Made by a program: the position numbers and the translations under genes. Positions 35,631 to 44,167 of a DNA stretch of 64,000 bases are shown here, piece by piece; position 1 is the first letter of the stretch, and each line of letters opens with the position of its first letter. Origin of the DNA: Bin18 sp965200355 (GTDB taxonomy: Bacteria > Desulfobacterota > Binatia > Bin18). The stretch covers positions 3,596,001 to 3,660,000 of the forward strand of contig OZ241351.1 in the NCBI GenBank assembly GCA_965200355.1, read 5' to 3'. The notes under the pieces are model-generated. The model made no database searches. It saw only the letters and a list, made by a program, of their open reading frames with translations, and had not been told where the DNA came from.

Positions 35631-35786
35631 CCCGATTCGTCGGGCCGCTTGCTGAATAGAACAACCGCATATAGGCGTGGGAGTAGCTACCCACGCCGCG
35701 GCGAATAAGCAGGGCCTCACTACTCATACGCTGTTATGACGTGAATACGGCCCGGCAACCTAGCCGGGACTTCGCATCGCAAGGGG
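35631..35786 (+). ncRNA. Structured leader element, copy A (candidate cis-regulatory RNA)
   Basis: The element is shared with 58817-58973. Order: hairpin CCCGA-TTCG-TCGGG (35631-35644), GCTGAATA (35651), a stem GCGTGGG...CCCACGC around a conserved GGGAGT, GGCGAATAAGCAGGGC (35700), a CATA/TATG mini-stem, then ACGGCCCGGC (35747) forming CCCGGC-AACCTA-GCCGGG. The blocks are 49 and 47 nt apart and the last lies 48 nt before the ATG at 35795. Copy B has 50, 47 and 48. Stem sequences differ between copies while pairing is kept. I do not recognise it as a known riboswitch. Confidence 0.6.
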
Positions 35787-35794
35787 GACGAAGA

Positions 35795-36130
35795 ATGAGG
35801 CAACGACAACGGGCAGCCCTTGCCGCGCTGGCGCTGGGATTCTGTGCGTGTACGCACCAGAAGGTGCGGATTTCCCAGGCCACGGATACTCAACTCTCAT
35901 GTTCTGCACTGCGGAGCGAACTCGCACGGGTTGAACAAGTGCGTGCGGAGATCGACTCCAAGACTGGGTTCTCCGGGCGGAATGTCGGCATGGCGTTTCT
36001 GTTTTAGCCCGGTGTGATTGTCAACGAATCACAGGCGGCTAGTGCTGAAGCCGCGGCCGTGGCCCGCCTGGATCGACTCAATCAACTCTATTACGAGCGT
36101 GGCTGCCTGGAGCAGGAACAGCGGCATTAG
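35795..36130 (+). pseudogene. Small lipoprotein gene with an internal TAG
   Basis: ATG at 35795, following GGGGG and the leader element, begins a lipoprotein-like peptide (LAALALGFCACTHQ). The frame reads SKTGFSGRNVGMAFLF, then TAG at 36005, then PGVIVNESQAASAEAAAVAR to a stop at 36130 without a frame change (112 codons). Relatives of this small-lipoprotein type have an uninterrupted GRNVGLALLFWPGVIVNE-like segment, so TAG has probably replaced TGG (Trp). The C-terminal half (LDRLNQLYYERGC) completes the family pattern. Function unknown. Confidence 0.68.
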
Positions 36131-36183
36131 TGACATTCCCTCCTCGGCCTATCTGTCGGGATGACTCGGAACAGGAGGAAAGT

Positions 36184-37255
36184 ATGTGGGCAGGCCAAGC
36201 ACTCGAACGGGCAAAAGTCAGGTGTCATTACCAATGCCATTGGAAATGGACGTTGATCCCTGCAATACTGCTGACCGTTTGCCTTTTCCCATTGTGGGGG
36301 TGGACCGCCCTCCTGGAGATTCCTGGTTCAGGCACGACGCAGTCCGGCAGACGCAGTCCGGCATTGGTGTGATTTCCGGCTGGAAATGCCACGCCACCGG
36401 CCGCCTGACCGTCCGCTTTAACGGTGGGGTCTCTCATCCGCTCGTGTATGGCACGAACGCCCGGATACCCAAGGCGTGTGTGGCGATACGGCCAACGGAT
36501 TTGTCGCCCTCTGGAATTGGGGCCGATTGGGCGATGGGACCTATACCGCCGTGGTGTACGACAATGGGGTGGAGTTCGCCCGAACGACCTTCACCGTAGT
36601 CACGCCCGGGGAGGAGTTTTTGTTTGGGGCGACGGGCTCAGGGACAGCGACGTTGAGTACTGGGCAGCAGGCCACCCTCAAATGGTCTCAGGCGTCACAA
36701 AACTTTGTGGTGACGAATTATACGAATCCCGGAGGCGGAACTCCCCCGCCTCCGGTTGCACGGGGCGTCGGCCAATTCCTGGGAACGTGGCAATTGACCA
36801 ATAGCATCACCACGCAAACCTACCGCTTTAGAGAGTGTCCGGCAAATACCGTGGTGAAACCATGCGTAGCGGATTTGACACGGCAAACGTATTTGTGGCC
36901 AACGGCCCTATTTGAAGGACTTAATTTTCTTGGGCACAGCTATTATCTCGCTGACGTCGAACGCGATGTTTGCCGTGTGTATTTATTGTACGAACCGAAT
37001 GGGAATAGGGTACGAGGGCACTACGGGTACACGTATGGTAACTGTATTTCAAACTCAGCTATTTCTGCGATAGCTGAGGATCTAGCATATGAGCGTTACC
37101 CTACAATAGGAACTCATATCAGCAATTATTCCTCTCAGGAATTTCGCTTTGAAGCCGAAGAAGAAATGGGAGGAGCGGTAAAAGACGGGACGCAGAAAGA
37201 CGGAGAGGGCATTGCGGAAGCCATTGGGGAGGAGTTATTGCTCCTGACAGAATAA
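36184..37255 (+). pseudogene. Secreted protein with IPGSGTTQSGIGVISGWKC-type domain, broken by a 14-bp duplication and a 1-nt deletion
   Basis: AGGAGGAAAGT precedes the ATG at 36184. A signal peptide (LIPAILLTVCLFPLWGWTA) is followed by LLEIPGSGTTQSG, where a 14-bp tandem duplication (36337-36364) shifts the frame into an early TGA. Removing one copy continues as IGVISGWKCHATGRLTVRFN to VYGTN near 36455. One missing base then shifts again to DTQGVCGDTANGFVALWNWG, FTVVTPGEEFLFGATGSGTA and a C-terminal domain GQFLGTWQLTNS. Both corrections give 1059 nt, 353 codons. The domain is common in secreted proteins of environmental bacteria; its function is unknown. Confidence 0.75.
36337..36364. repeat. 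14-bp tandem duplication inside the secreted-protein gene
   Basis: ACGCAGTCCGGCAG followed directly by ACGCAGTCCGGCAT, 13 of 14 bases identical. The extra copy shifts the frame by two. Confidence 0.95.
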
Positions 37256-37367
37256 GACAGTTGTTTCGTTGACTACGGAAGTCAAGACCTTCAACGGGGC
37301 AGTTCTGAGACACTTTTATTTAGACGACACTGTATGAAAATCCTCTCATCGTGCCGACCTCGCCGCC

Positions 37368-38171
37368 TTACAACCCCAGTACGTCTTTCATCGAATACAG
37401 CCCGTTGGGCTTGTCCGCCAGCCACAGGGCGGCCCGGACTGCGCCCCGAGCCAGGCATTCGCGGTTCAAGGCCCGATGGGTCAGTTCCAGGCGCTCGCCA
37501 AAGCCGGCAAAGTGTACGGTGTGCTCGCCCACGGTGTCGCCGCCGCGTAAGGTCATCAGGCCGATTTCTTCGTCCGTCCGCTGACCCGTCATCCCCTGAC
37601 GGCCATACTTGGCGCTCTGGTCGAAATCCTTACCCTGGGCTTCGGCAATAATTCGCCCCAGAGCGAGTGCGGTTCCGCTGGGCGCGTCGATTTTGAAGCG
37701 ATGGTGCATTTCCACCACCTCGGGATCAAAGTCTTTGCCCACAATCCTGGCTACGTCCTCCACGACCTTCATTAAAACATTCACCCCAACACTCATATTG
37801 GGGGCAATAATGACCCGGCTCTGGGGGGCGATACGTTCCGCCTCGGCCCGCTGTTCAGCCGACAGACCGGTCGTGCCAATGGCTATGCCGGCTCCGTTGG
37901 CGACTGCCGTCCGCAGATGGTCCATTGCCGCATCGGCCAGGGTGAAATCCAGTGCAACCGTGTCCGGGCCAGCCACCGCCGCATACTCGCTCGTGACCGG
38001 CAGCCCGAGGGGTCCAATCGCCGCGACTTGGCCAGCATCCGAGCCAAGGGCGGGATGACCGGCGACTTCGATAGCACCAACGAGCTGAGCGTCAGGATGT
38101 TCGTGCATGAGCCGCACCAGCATTTTTCCCATGCGCCCGGCTGCGCCACAGATGACGATATTCGTTGCCAT
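37368..38171 (-). CDS. dapB: 4-hydroxy-tetrahydrodipicolinate reductase
   Basis: 267 residues. NAD(P)-binding VICGAAGRMGKMLVRL at the N-terminus, GIAIGTTGLSAEQ, NMSVGVNVLMK, and the substrate/catalytic block EMHHRFKIDAPSGTALALG. It reduces the DapA product in lysine/meso-diaminopimelate synthesis. Last gene of the arg-dap run, separated from dapA by 184 nt of palindromic repeats. Confidence 0.96.
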   Translation of the reverse strand: MATNIVICGAAGRMGKMLVRLMHEHPDAQLVGAIEVAGHPALGSDAGQVAAIGPLGLPVTSEYAAVAGPDTVALDFTLADAAMDHLRTAVANGAGIAIGTTGLSAEQRAEAERIAPQSRVIIAPNMSVGVNVLMKVVEDVARIVGKDFDPEVVEMHHRFKIDAPSGTALALGRIIAEAQGKDFDQSAKYGRQGMTGQRTDEEIGLMTLRGGDTVGEHTVHFAGFGERLELTHRALNRECLARGAVRAALWLADKPNGLYSMKDVLGL

Positions 38172-38236
38172 ATATCTGCCTCGTTCTTCCCTTACAGGTG
38201 ATGTGTATTCTGCTGTGAGCGGGAGGGCTGGTCCCT

Positions 38237-38292
38237 CTGGGAGCGCAGGCTTCCAGCCTGCCTCAGGGCGGGCAAGATGCCCGCGTTCCCAG
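38237..38292. repeat. Cruciform-type intergenic repeat between dapA and dapB
   Basis: Outer arms CTGGGAGCG/CGTTCCCAG (one G-T pair) enclose two hairpins, GCAGGC-TTCCA-GCCTGC (38245-38261) and GCGGGC-AAGAT-GCCCGC (38268-38284). This four-arm layout is a known style of dispersed palindrome in environmental genomes. Confidence 0.7.
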
Positions 38293-38293
38293 G

Positions 38294-38322
38294 GAAACCG
38301 CCTCAGACCGCTGAGCGGTTTC
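38294..38322. repeat. Hairpin GAAACCG(C)CTCAG/CTGAGCGGTTTC
   Basis: A 12-bp stem with one bulged C and tetraloop ACCG. It shares the arm GCTGAGCGGTTTC with the hairpin at 13893-13920, so the two are probably copies of one element. Confidence 0.6.
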
Positions 38323-38355
38323 AGGTGCGGCGCGCGCCCCCAGGGAGGAGACGAC

Positions 38356-39231
38356 TTATATGAGTTCGTACTTCTTGAGCGTGGCTTTCAGCTTTTCCTT
38401 GTTGGCGGCAGCCATGGGGGCCAGCGGCTGACGGAGTTCGGCTTCACACATACCCATCAGCGCCAGGGCGGTCTTGGCCGGAATGGGGTTGGTCTCGATA
38501 AACAAGGCGCGGATGAGCGGGACCAAGCTGAGTTGCAGGGCGGCCGCCTTGTCCCATTCCCTGTTCAGCCCGGCCTTGGCCAGCTCGGCCATGGCCTTGG
38601 GCGCGACATTGGCCGCGGTGCTGATAACACCAGCGCCGCCCAGGGCCATCATGGAAAACGTCAGCGTGTCTTCGCCCGACAAAATGGCCAGGTTATCGCC
38701 GCAGGCGAGCCGGATGTCGATCACCTGATCGACTGAGCCAGAGGCTTCCTTGACGCCAACAATGTTCTCAATCTGGGCCAGCCGGGCCATGGTCTCGGGC
38801 AGGATATTCGAGCCGGTTCGGCTCGGGATATTGTAAAAGACGATGGGAAATCCCTGAGCGGCCTCGGCCACGGCTTTATAGTGCTGATAGATGCCTTCTT
38901 GCGGCGGGCGGTTGTAATACGGTGAAATCATGAGGGCCCCGTCGGCCCCAACCGCCTGTGCTTCGCACGTCATGCGAATGGCTTCCGCGGTGGAGTTCGA
39001 GCCCGTGCCGGCCACCACCGGCACGCACTTCCCCGCGGCCTCGACCACCAGCTTGACCACCTGTGTATGTTCTTGGTGAGAGAGCGTCGCCGACTCACCC
39101 GTTGTCCCACACGGAACGATGCCATGCGTCCCGCTTTGAATATGCCATTCAACCAAGTCTGCCAGCCGTTGCTCATCAACGGCATTGTTCTTGAACGGCG
39201 TCACCAGCGCCACCAATGAGCCTGAAAACAT
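38356..39231 (-). CDS. dapA: 4-hydroxy-tetrahydrodipicolinate synthase
   Basis: 291 residues. Class I aldolase barrel with LVALVTPFKNNAVDE, GIVPCGTTGESATLSHQEH, the catalytic Tyr in FYNIPSRTGSNI and the Schiff-base lysine in IVGVKEASGSVDQV. It condenses pyruvate with aspartate semialdehyde. The ATG at 39231 has AGGAGGG 5 nt upstream; the ORF's earlier start lacks homology. Confidence 0.96.
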   Translation of the reverse strand: MFSGSLVALVTPFKNNAVDEQRLADLVEWHIQSGTHGIVPCGTTGESATLSHQEHTQVVKLVVEAAGKCVPVVAGTGSNSTAEAIRMTCEAQAVGADGALMISPYYNRPPQEGIYQHYKAVAEAAQGFPIVFYNIPSRTGSNILPETMARLAQIENIVGVKEASGSVDQVIDIRLACGDNLAILSGEDTLTFSMMALGGAGVISTAANVAPKAMAELAKAGLNREWDKAAALQLSLVPLIRALFIETNPIPAKTALALMGMCEAELRQPLAPMAAANKEKLKATLKKYELI

Positions 39232-39274
39232 GCTGCCCTCCTGTTCCCTTTGGCGGTGAAAGAAAAACGCCATC

Positions 39275-40114
39275 CTATGCGACTTCGATCATTCCTTCAA
39301 AGACTTCTTCCGCCGCGCCGGTCATATAGACATGATTATCTTCAGCCCGCCATTCTACTTCCAGGTCGCCACCCCGCAGGTGAACGGTGACGCGACGCTC
39401 GGATTGCTCGTTGAGGACCGCGGCCACCGCCGCCCCACAGGCCCCCGTGCCACACGCCCAGGTTTCCCCGGACCCACGCTCCCACACCCGCATATTGAGC
39501 TCGGACGGGCTGACCACCTGAATAAACTCGGTGTTGACCCGGTTGGGGAAAAACGGGTGGTGCTCAAACTGTGGGCCGATTTTTTCCAGATCAATAGCCT
39601 CAACAGCATCGACAAAGGTGACACAGTGCGGATTGCCCATAGAGACACAGGTCACGGTGTATGCCTGCCCGTCAACGTGGAGCGGATGGTTCACAATCTG
39701 GCCGTTTGCCGCAACGGGAATCTGGGGCCCATCAAGGACAGGCTCGCCCATATCGACCGTCACCCGGGCCACGTGGTGGTCTTCAAGTTCGAGAAAGAGC
39801 ACTTTCAGTCCAGTGTCGGTGTCCACGCGGAGCGGGTTGTCGGTCGCAATGCCGTGGTCGTAGAGATATTTTCCGACGCAACGGATCCCGTTCCCACACA
39901 TCTCCCCGCGGCTGCCATCGGCGTTATACATCTCCATGCGGGCATGGGCCGTCTCCGACGGGCAAATCAGAATAAGCCCGTCCCCCCCAATGCCCGTCCG
40001 GCGCTGACTCAGTTGCCGGGCGACCCGGGCCGGGTCGGCAAGCTGGGTGTCAAACGCATTGACATAGATATAGTCGTTGCTGAGGCCGTGCATCTTGGTA
40101 AACGGAAGTTTCAT
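39275..40114 (-). CDS. dapF: Diaminopimelate epimerase
   Basis: 279 residues. Both catalytic cysteines are present: EMCGNGIRCVGKYL and TWACGTGACGAAVAAV. The N-terminal box reads MHGLSNDYIYVNA instead of the usual MHGLGNDF. It interconverts LL- and meso-diaminopimelate for lysine and peptidoglycan. Two nt separate it from the lipoprotein gene upstream. Confidence 0.95.
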   Translation of the reverse strand: MKLPFTKMHGLSNDYIYVNAFDTQLADPARVARQLSQRRTGIGGDGLILICPSETAHARMEMYNADGSRGEMCGNGIRCVGKYLYDHGIATDNPLRVDTDTGLKVLFLELEDHHVARVTVDMGEPVLDGPQIPVAANGQIVNHPLHVDGQAYTVTCVSMGNPHCVTFVDAVEAIDLEKIGPQFEHHPFFPNRVNTEFIQVVSPSELNMRVWERGSGETWACGTGACGAAVAAVLNEQSERRVTVHLRGGDLEVEWRAEDNHVYMTGAAEEVFEGMIEVA

Positions 40115-40116
40115 CC

Positions 40117-40575
40117 CTACTGCCTTTCCTGCCAGACCAACTCAACCGTATTTGAGACCTTGCCCAGATAGCCGTCCAAGGTGACAGCCCGGACCCGGTA
40201 ACGGTATAACGTTCCCGCCGTCAGCGGCTCGTCCGTATAGCTGAACTTTTTCTCTTGTTGGAAGCGGTCACGGTCGGCTACCGGAAGCAGCGCCAGCCGG
40301 GTGAAGGGCTGCCGGCCGGCCCCATCTCGTTGCGCCCGTAGTACCACAAAGCCGCCCAGGTCGTCCATCTGGCTGCCATCAGCGTAGCGCTGGGGGCGGC
40401 CCCAGCGCAGGGTGACACCCCGCTGTCCTATGCTCAGCGCTAAATCGCCAATCGCTTCGGGCGCAACCAGCAAAGGAGGGCGAATATCGGTTTTATGCCC
40501 ACAGGCGGAGACCAGCAGGAGCAGCCCGCCACTGCCCAGCACGCAGGTCAGTACGCATTGTCGCAACACGTTCAT
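40117..40575 (-). CDS. LptM-like/fibronectin-type lipoprotein between argH and dapF
   Basis: 152 residues. The signal peptide GGLLLLVSAC is followed by CGHKTDIRPP, similar to the CGxKGPLxxPP start of LptM (YifL), whose gene also lies near dapF in enterobacteria. The rest is a fibronectin III-like domain (GVTLRWGRPQRYADG; YRYRVRAVTLDGYLGKVSN). LptM assists LptD assembly; whether this longer form does is unknown. Its ATG overlaps the argH stop (ATGA), so it is translationally coupled. Confidence 0.7.
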   Translation of the reverse strand: MNVLRQCVLTCVLGSGGLLLLVSACGHKTDIRPPLLVAPEAIGDLALSIGQRGVTLRWGRPQRYADGSQMDDLGGFVVLRAQRDGAGRQPFTRLALLPVADRDRFQQEKKFSYTDEPLTAGTLYRYRVRAVTLDGYLGKVSNTVELVWQERQ

Positions 40576-41948
40576 AGCCCTGCCGAGCGCAACTGGCGCT
40601 CAATGTTTTCTGGTGCCGTCCCACCATAGGACTGACGACGCTTGACCGCCGCGTCCAGGCGTAAACGCGGCAGCAGGTCGGCCTCGAACAGCGGGGAAAA
40701 CTGCTGCCATTCCTGGAGCGTCAACTGGTGGAGTTCTTTGCCCTCGGCCACACACCACCGCACGACGGCCCCGACAACGCTGTGCGCCTGACGAAACGGC
40801 AGTTTCTTCTCAACCAGATAGTCGGCAACATCGGTGGCCAGCATGAACCCGCCCAGCGCGGCCTCGGTCAGCCGCTCGGTGCGGAAGCGGGTCTGCCTCA
40901 GCATGGGTTCAAGGACCGTCAGAATGCCCTTGAGCGTATCGACCGTATCAAACAAGGGTTCCTTGTCCTCTTGCAGGTCGCGATTATAGGCCAGCGGTAA
41001 TCCCTTGAGCACGGTCAGCAGGGCGAACAGGTTGCCGTACAAACGACCGGTCTTGCCCCGAATAATCTCTGGGACATCTGGGTTCTTTTTTTGGGGCATC
41101 ATGGAGCTGCCAGTCGAGAAGGCGTCCGGCAAATCAATAAAACCGAATTCGCTGCTCGACCACAGCACCAGCTCTTCGGCCAGACGGCTGAGGTGCATGC
41201 CCAAAATTGCGCCGCTGGACAGAAACTCGACCATAAAGTCCCGGTCGGCCACGGTATCCAGGCTGTTTTCACTCACCCGGGCAAAGCCCAGCAAACGCGC
41301 AACATAGGCCCGATCAATCGGGAGTGTGGTCCCGGCCAGCGCCCCAGCCCCGAGAGGCAGGACGTTCACACGCGCGCCGCACTGCTGCAAGCGTTCCGCA
41401 TCGCGGCTGAACATCTCGTGGTAGGCGAGCAGATGGTGGGCGAGCAGCACCGGCTGGGCACGCTGGAGATGGGTATAGCCAGGCAGGATAACCGCCCGGT
41501 GGCGCTTGGCGACTCTGGCCAGCCGTTTCAGCAAGCGGCCGAGGAGTTTGTGAATTGCCGCGATTTCGTCGCGCACAAAGAGGCGCACATCCAGCAAGAC
41601 CTGATCGTTGCGGCTCCGGGCCGTATGCAGCTTGCCGCCGAGCGGACCGATTTTTTCCGTGAGACGCCGCTCAATGGCCATATGGATATCTTCGTCCGAG
41701 GGCAGAAAGGGAAAACTGGCCTGCGCCAGCTCACGCTCAATGTTTTTGAGCCCGGTCAGGATTTTTTGTCCCTCGGCCCGACTCAACAGCTTCTGTTTGA
41801 CCAACATCCGACAGTGGGCCAGGCTGCCTTGAATATCGTAGCGGGCCAGACGGCGGTCAAAGGCCAGCGAGGAGGTGAAGGCTTCCATCCGCGGGTCGGC
41901 CGCGGCAGCAAAGCGTCCGGCCCAGGCTTTGGTGTTTTTTGATTTCAT
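40572..41948 (-). CDS. argH: Argininosuccinate lyase
   Basis: 458 residues. Fumarase-superfamily signature GSSMMPQKKNPDVPEIIRG near residue 280, with HTARSRNDQVLLDVRLF and PGYTHLQRAQPVLLAHH. It releases arginine and fumarate. It is 70 nt downstream of argG and overlaps the next gene by 4 nt. Confidence 0.97.
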   Translation of the reverse strand: MKSKNTKAWAGRFAAAADPRMEAFTSSLAFDRRLARYDIQGSLAHCRMLVKQKLLSRAEGQKILTGLKNIERELAQASFPFLPSDEDIHMAIERRLTEKIGPLGGKLHTARSRNDQVLLDVRLFVRDEIAAIHKLLGRLLKRLARVAKRHRAVILPGYTHLQRAQPVLLAHHLLAYHEMFSRDAERLQQCGARVNVLPLGAGALAGTTLPIDRAYVARLLGFARVSENSLDTVADRDFMVEFLSSGAILGMHLSRLAEELVLWSSSEFGFIDLPDAFSTGSSMMPQKKNPDVPEIIRGKTGRLYGNLFALLTVLKGLPLAYNRDLQEDKEPLFDTVDTLKGILTVLEPMLRQTRFRTERLTEAALGGFMLATDVADYLVEKKLPFRQAHSVVGAVVRWCVAEGKELHQLTLQEWQQFSPLFEADLLPRLRLDAAVKRRQSYGGTAPENIERQLRSAGL

Positions 41949-42018
41949 CGAGACATACTGAACGGGGGACGCGGATACCAGCCCGTTGATGTTCGCCCCT
42001 CAGGAGCCGGCGGCAGCC

Positions 42019-43218
42019 CTATTTTTGGGTCAAGCCACGGATGCGTAAACGCAGGGAGTTGAGACGGATGAACCCTTCCGCATCGGCCTGTTGATATGCG
42101 CCGCTCTCGTCAAAAGACGCTACCTCGGGGTTGTAGAGGGTGCGCTCAGATTTACGGCCCACGACCATCACATTGCCCTTATACAACTTGAGCCGAACCG
42201 TGCCGCTGACATGGCGCTGCGACTCATCAATAGCGGCCTGGAGCATCTCGCGCTCGGGCGCAAACCAATAGCCATAATAGATCATCTCCGCATAGCGCGG
42301 GAGCAGCGAGTCGCGCAGATGCACGACCTCGCGGTCCAGGGTCAGCGTCTCCAGCGCCCGGTGCGCCGCGTGCAGAATTGTGCCGCCGGGCGTCTCATAC
42401 ACCCCGCGCGCCTTCATCCCCACGTAGCGGTTCTCGACCAAGTCGCAACGCCCGATGCCGTGTTTTCCGCCGAATTCGTTGGCCTTGGCCAACAGGCTGG
42501 CCGGCGACAGGACTTCGCCATTGATCGCGGTTGGGTCCCCGGCAGCAAAGTCAATTTCAATGTATTCAGGCTGGTCGGGGGCGTTCTCTGGCGCAACCGA
42601 CAGGACGAACATATCCTCATACGGTTCCTGCCAGGGGTCTTCCAGAATGCCGCCCTCAAAACTCAGATGCAGCAGATTGCGGTCCGTGCTATACGGCTTC
42701 TCTCGGCTGACCGGAATGGGGATGTGTCGTTCTTCGGCATAGGCGATGAGGTCGGCGCGGCCTTGCATATCCCATTCCCGCCAGGGGGCAATAACGGAGA
42801 TATGCGGCTCCAGGGCATAATAGGTCAGCTCAAAGCGAACCTGGTCGTTGCCTTTTCCCGTTGCGCCGTGCGAAACCGCGTCGGCGCCTTCCTGGCGGGC
42901 GATTTCAATCTGGCGTTTCGCGATCAGTGGCCGGGCGATAGAGGTGCCCAGCAGATAGCCGTCTTCGTAGGCGGTGTTGGCGCGCAGCATGGGAAACACA
43001 TACTCACGCACGAATTCCTCGCGCAGGTCTTCGATATAAATCGCGCTGGCCCCGACGGCCTGCGCTTTCTCTTCAACCGGCGCGAGTTCTTCACCCTGAC
43101 CAAGGTCGGCACAAAAGGCAATCACCTCGCAGCCATAGGTATCGATCAACCAGCGTAGAATGACTGAGGTATCGAGTCCGCCGCTATAGGCCAGCACGAC
43201 TTTTTTTACATCCGCCAC
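42019..43218 (-). CDS. argG: Argininosuccinate synthase
   Basis: 399 residues. N-terminal PP-loop VVLAYSGGLDTSVILRWL, then DLGQGEELAPVEEKA, VSHGATGKGNDQVRFE and EFGGKHGIGRCDLVENRYVG. It joins citrulline and aspartate using ATP. The start is GTG (43218) with AAAGGAAA 8 nt upstream. It follows argF by 13 nt. Confidence 0.97.
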   Translation of the reverse strand: MADVKKVVLAYSGGLDTSVILRWLIDTYGCEVIAFCADLGQGEELAPVEEKAQAVGASAIYIEDLREEFVREYVFPMLRANTAYEDGYLLGTSIARPLIAKRQIEIARQEGADAVSHGATGKGNDQVRFELTYYALEPHISVIAPWREWDMQGRADLIAYAEERHIPIPVSREKPYSTDRNLLHLSFEGGILEDPWQEPYEDMFVLSVAPENAPDQPEYIEIDFAAGDPTAINGEVLSPASLLAKANEFGGKHGIGRCDLVENRYVGMKARGVYETPGGTILHAAHRALETLTLDREVVHLRDSLLPRYAEMIYYGYWFAPEREMLQAAIDESQRHVSGTVRLKLYKGNVMVVGRKSERTLYNPEVASFDESGAYQQADAEGFIRLNSLRLRIRGLTQK

Positions 43219-43231
43219 AAGCGATTTCCTT

Positions 43232-44167
43232 TCAGTATGGTCGGCTCAGCACCGGCTCCCCTTGGAGCAGCCAGACCATGATGGCTTTTTGGATATGGAG
43301 ACGGTTCTCGGACTGGTCAAAGACGACCGACTGCGGGCCGTCCAGCACGTCCGCCGTAATCTCCTCTCCCCGATGGGCGGGCAGGCAGTGCATGACCAGC
43401 GCGTCGGCCTTTGCCAGACTCATCACCTCGGTATTGACCTGATAAGCGCTGAACGCTTGGCGGCGGGCAGCGCCTTCCTTTTCTTGACCCATACTCGTCC
43501 ACACATCGGTATAGACCGCGTCGGCCTCGCGCACGGCCTCGGCCACGGTGTGGGTCACGGTCACCCGTGCGCCGGCCTGCTGCGCCTGCTCCAGGACGAC
43601 CCGGTCCGGCTCGTATCCGGGCGGGCAGGCCAGCACAAAACGAAAGGGCAGTTTCATCGCGGCGTGCAGCCAGGAATGCACCACGTTATTGCCATCGCCG
43701 ACAAAGGCGATTTTCTGGCCCTCAAGCCTGCCCCGGTGTTCGAGCAGGGTAACACAGTCGGCCAGGACCTGGCAGGGGTGCAGCAGGTCGGACAAGCCGT
43801 TGATGACCGGAATCGTTGCGGCCTGGGCCAGGGCGGTCAGCGCCTGATGCGAGAAGGTCCGGGCCATGATGAGATCAACCCAGCGCGAGAGGTTGCGCGC
43901 AACGTCGGGAACGCTTTCCCGCGTCCCCAGACCGATATCCTGGGGGGAGAGATAAATCGCATACCCACCCAATTGGTCCATGCCGGCCTCGAACGTCATC
44001 CGGGTGCGCAGGCTGGGTTTCTCAAAAATCATCGCCAGCATTTTGCCGGCTAGGACCGGATGCGGCCAGCCTTTTTGGCGGTCGGCCTTGAGCCGTTGCG
44101 CCAGCGAAAAAAGCGCGACGATCTCGTCTCGGGTCAAATCGCTGATACTGAGCAGATCACGTTTCAT
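43232..44167 (-). CDS. argF: Ornithine carbamoyltransferase
   Basis: 311 residues. Carbamoyl-phosphate site FEKPSLRTRMTFEAG, LLHPCQVLADC, and the ornithine site MHCLPAHRGEEIT. It makes citrulline. The ATG overlaps the argD stop (ATGA). Confidence 0.97.
   Translation of the reverse strand: MKRDLLSISDLTRDEIVALFSLAQRLKADRQKGWPHPVLAGKMLAMIFEKPSLRTRMTFEAGMDQLGGYAIYLSPQDIGLGTRESVPDVARNLSRWVDLIMARTFSHQALTALAQAATIPVINGLSDLLHPCQVLADCVTLLEHRGRLEGQKIAFVGDGNNVVHSWLHAAMKLPFRFVLACPPGYEPDRVVLEQAQQAGARVTVTHTVAEAVREADAVYTDVWTSMGQEKEGAARRQAFSAYQVNTEVMSLAKADALVMHCLPAHRGEEITADVLDGPQSVVFDQSENRLHIQKAIMVWLLQGEPVLSRPY

Noticed and set aside
33126..36007. Reassigned TAG codon (for example pyrrolysine) explaining two in-frame TAGs
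   Set aside because: Many intact genes here end at TAG (for example 1886, 3634, 13844), and the restriction gene has TAA, so recoding does not explain the pattern.
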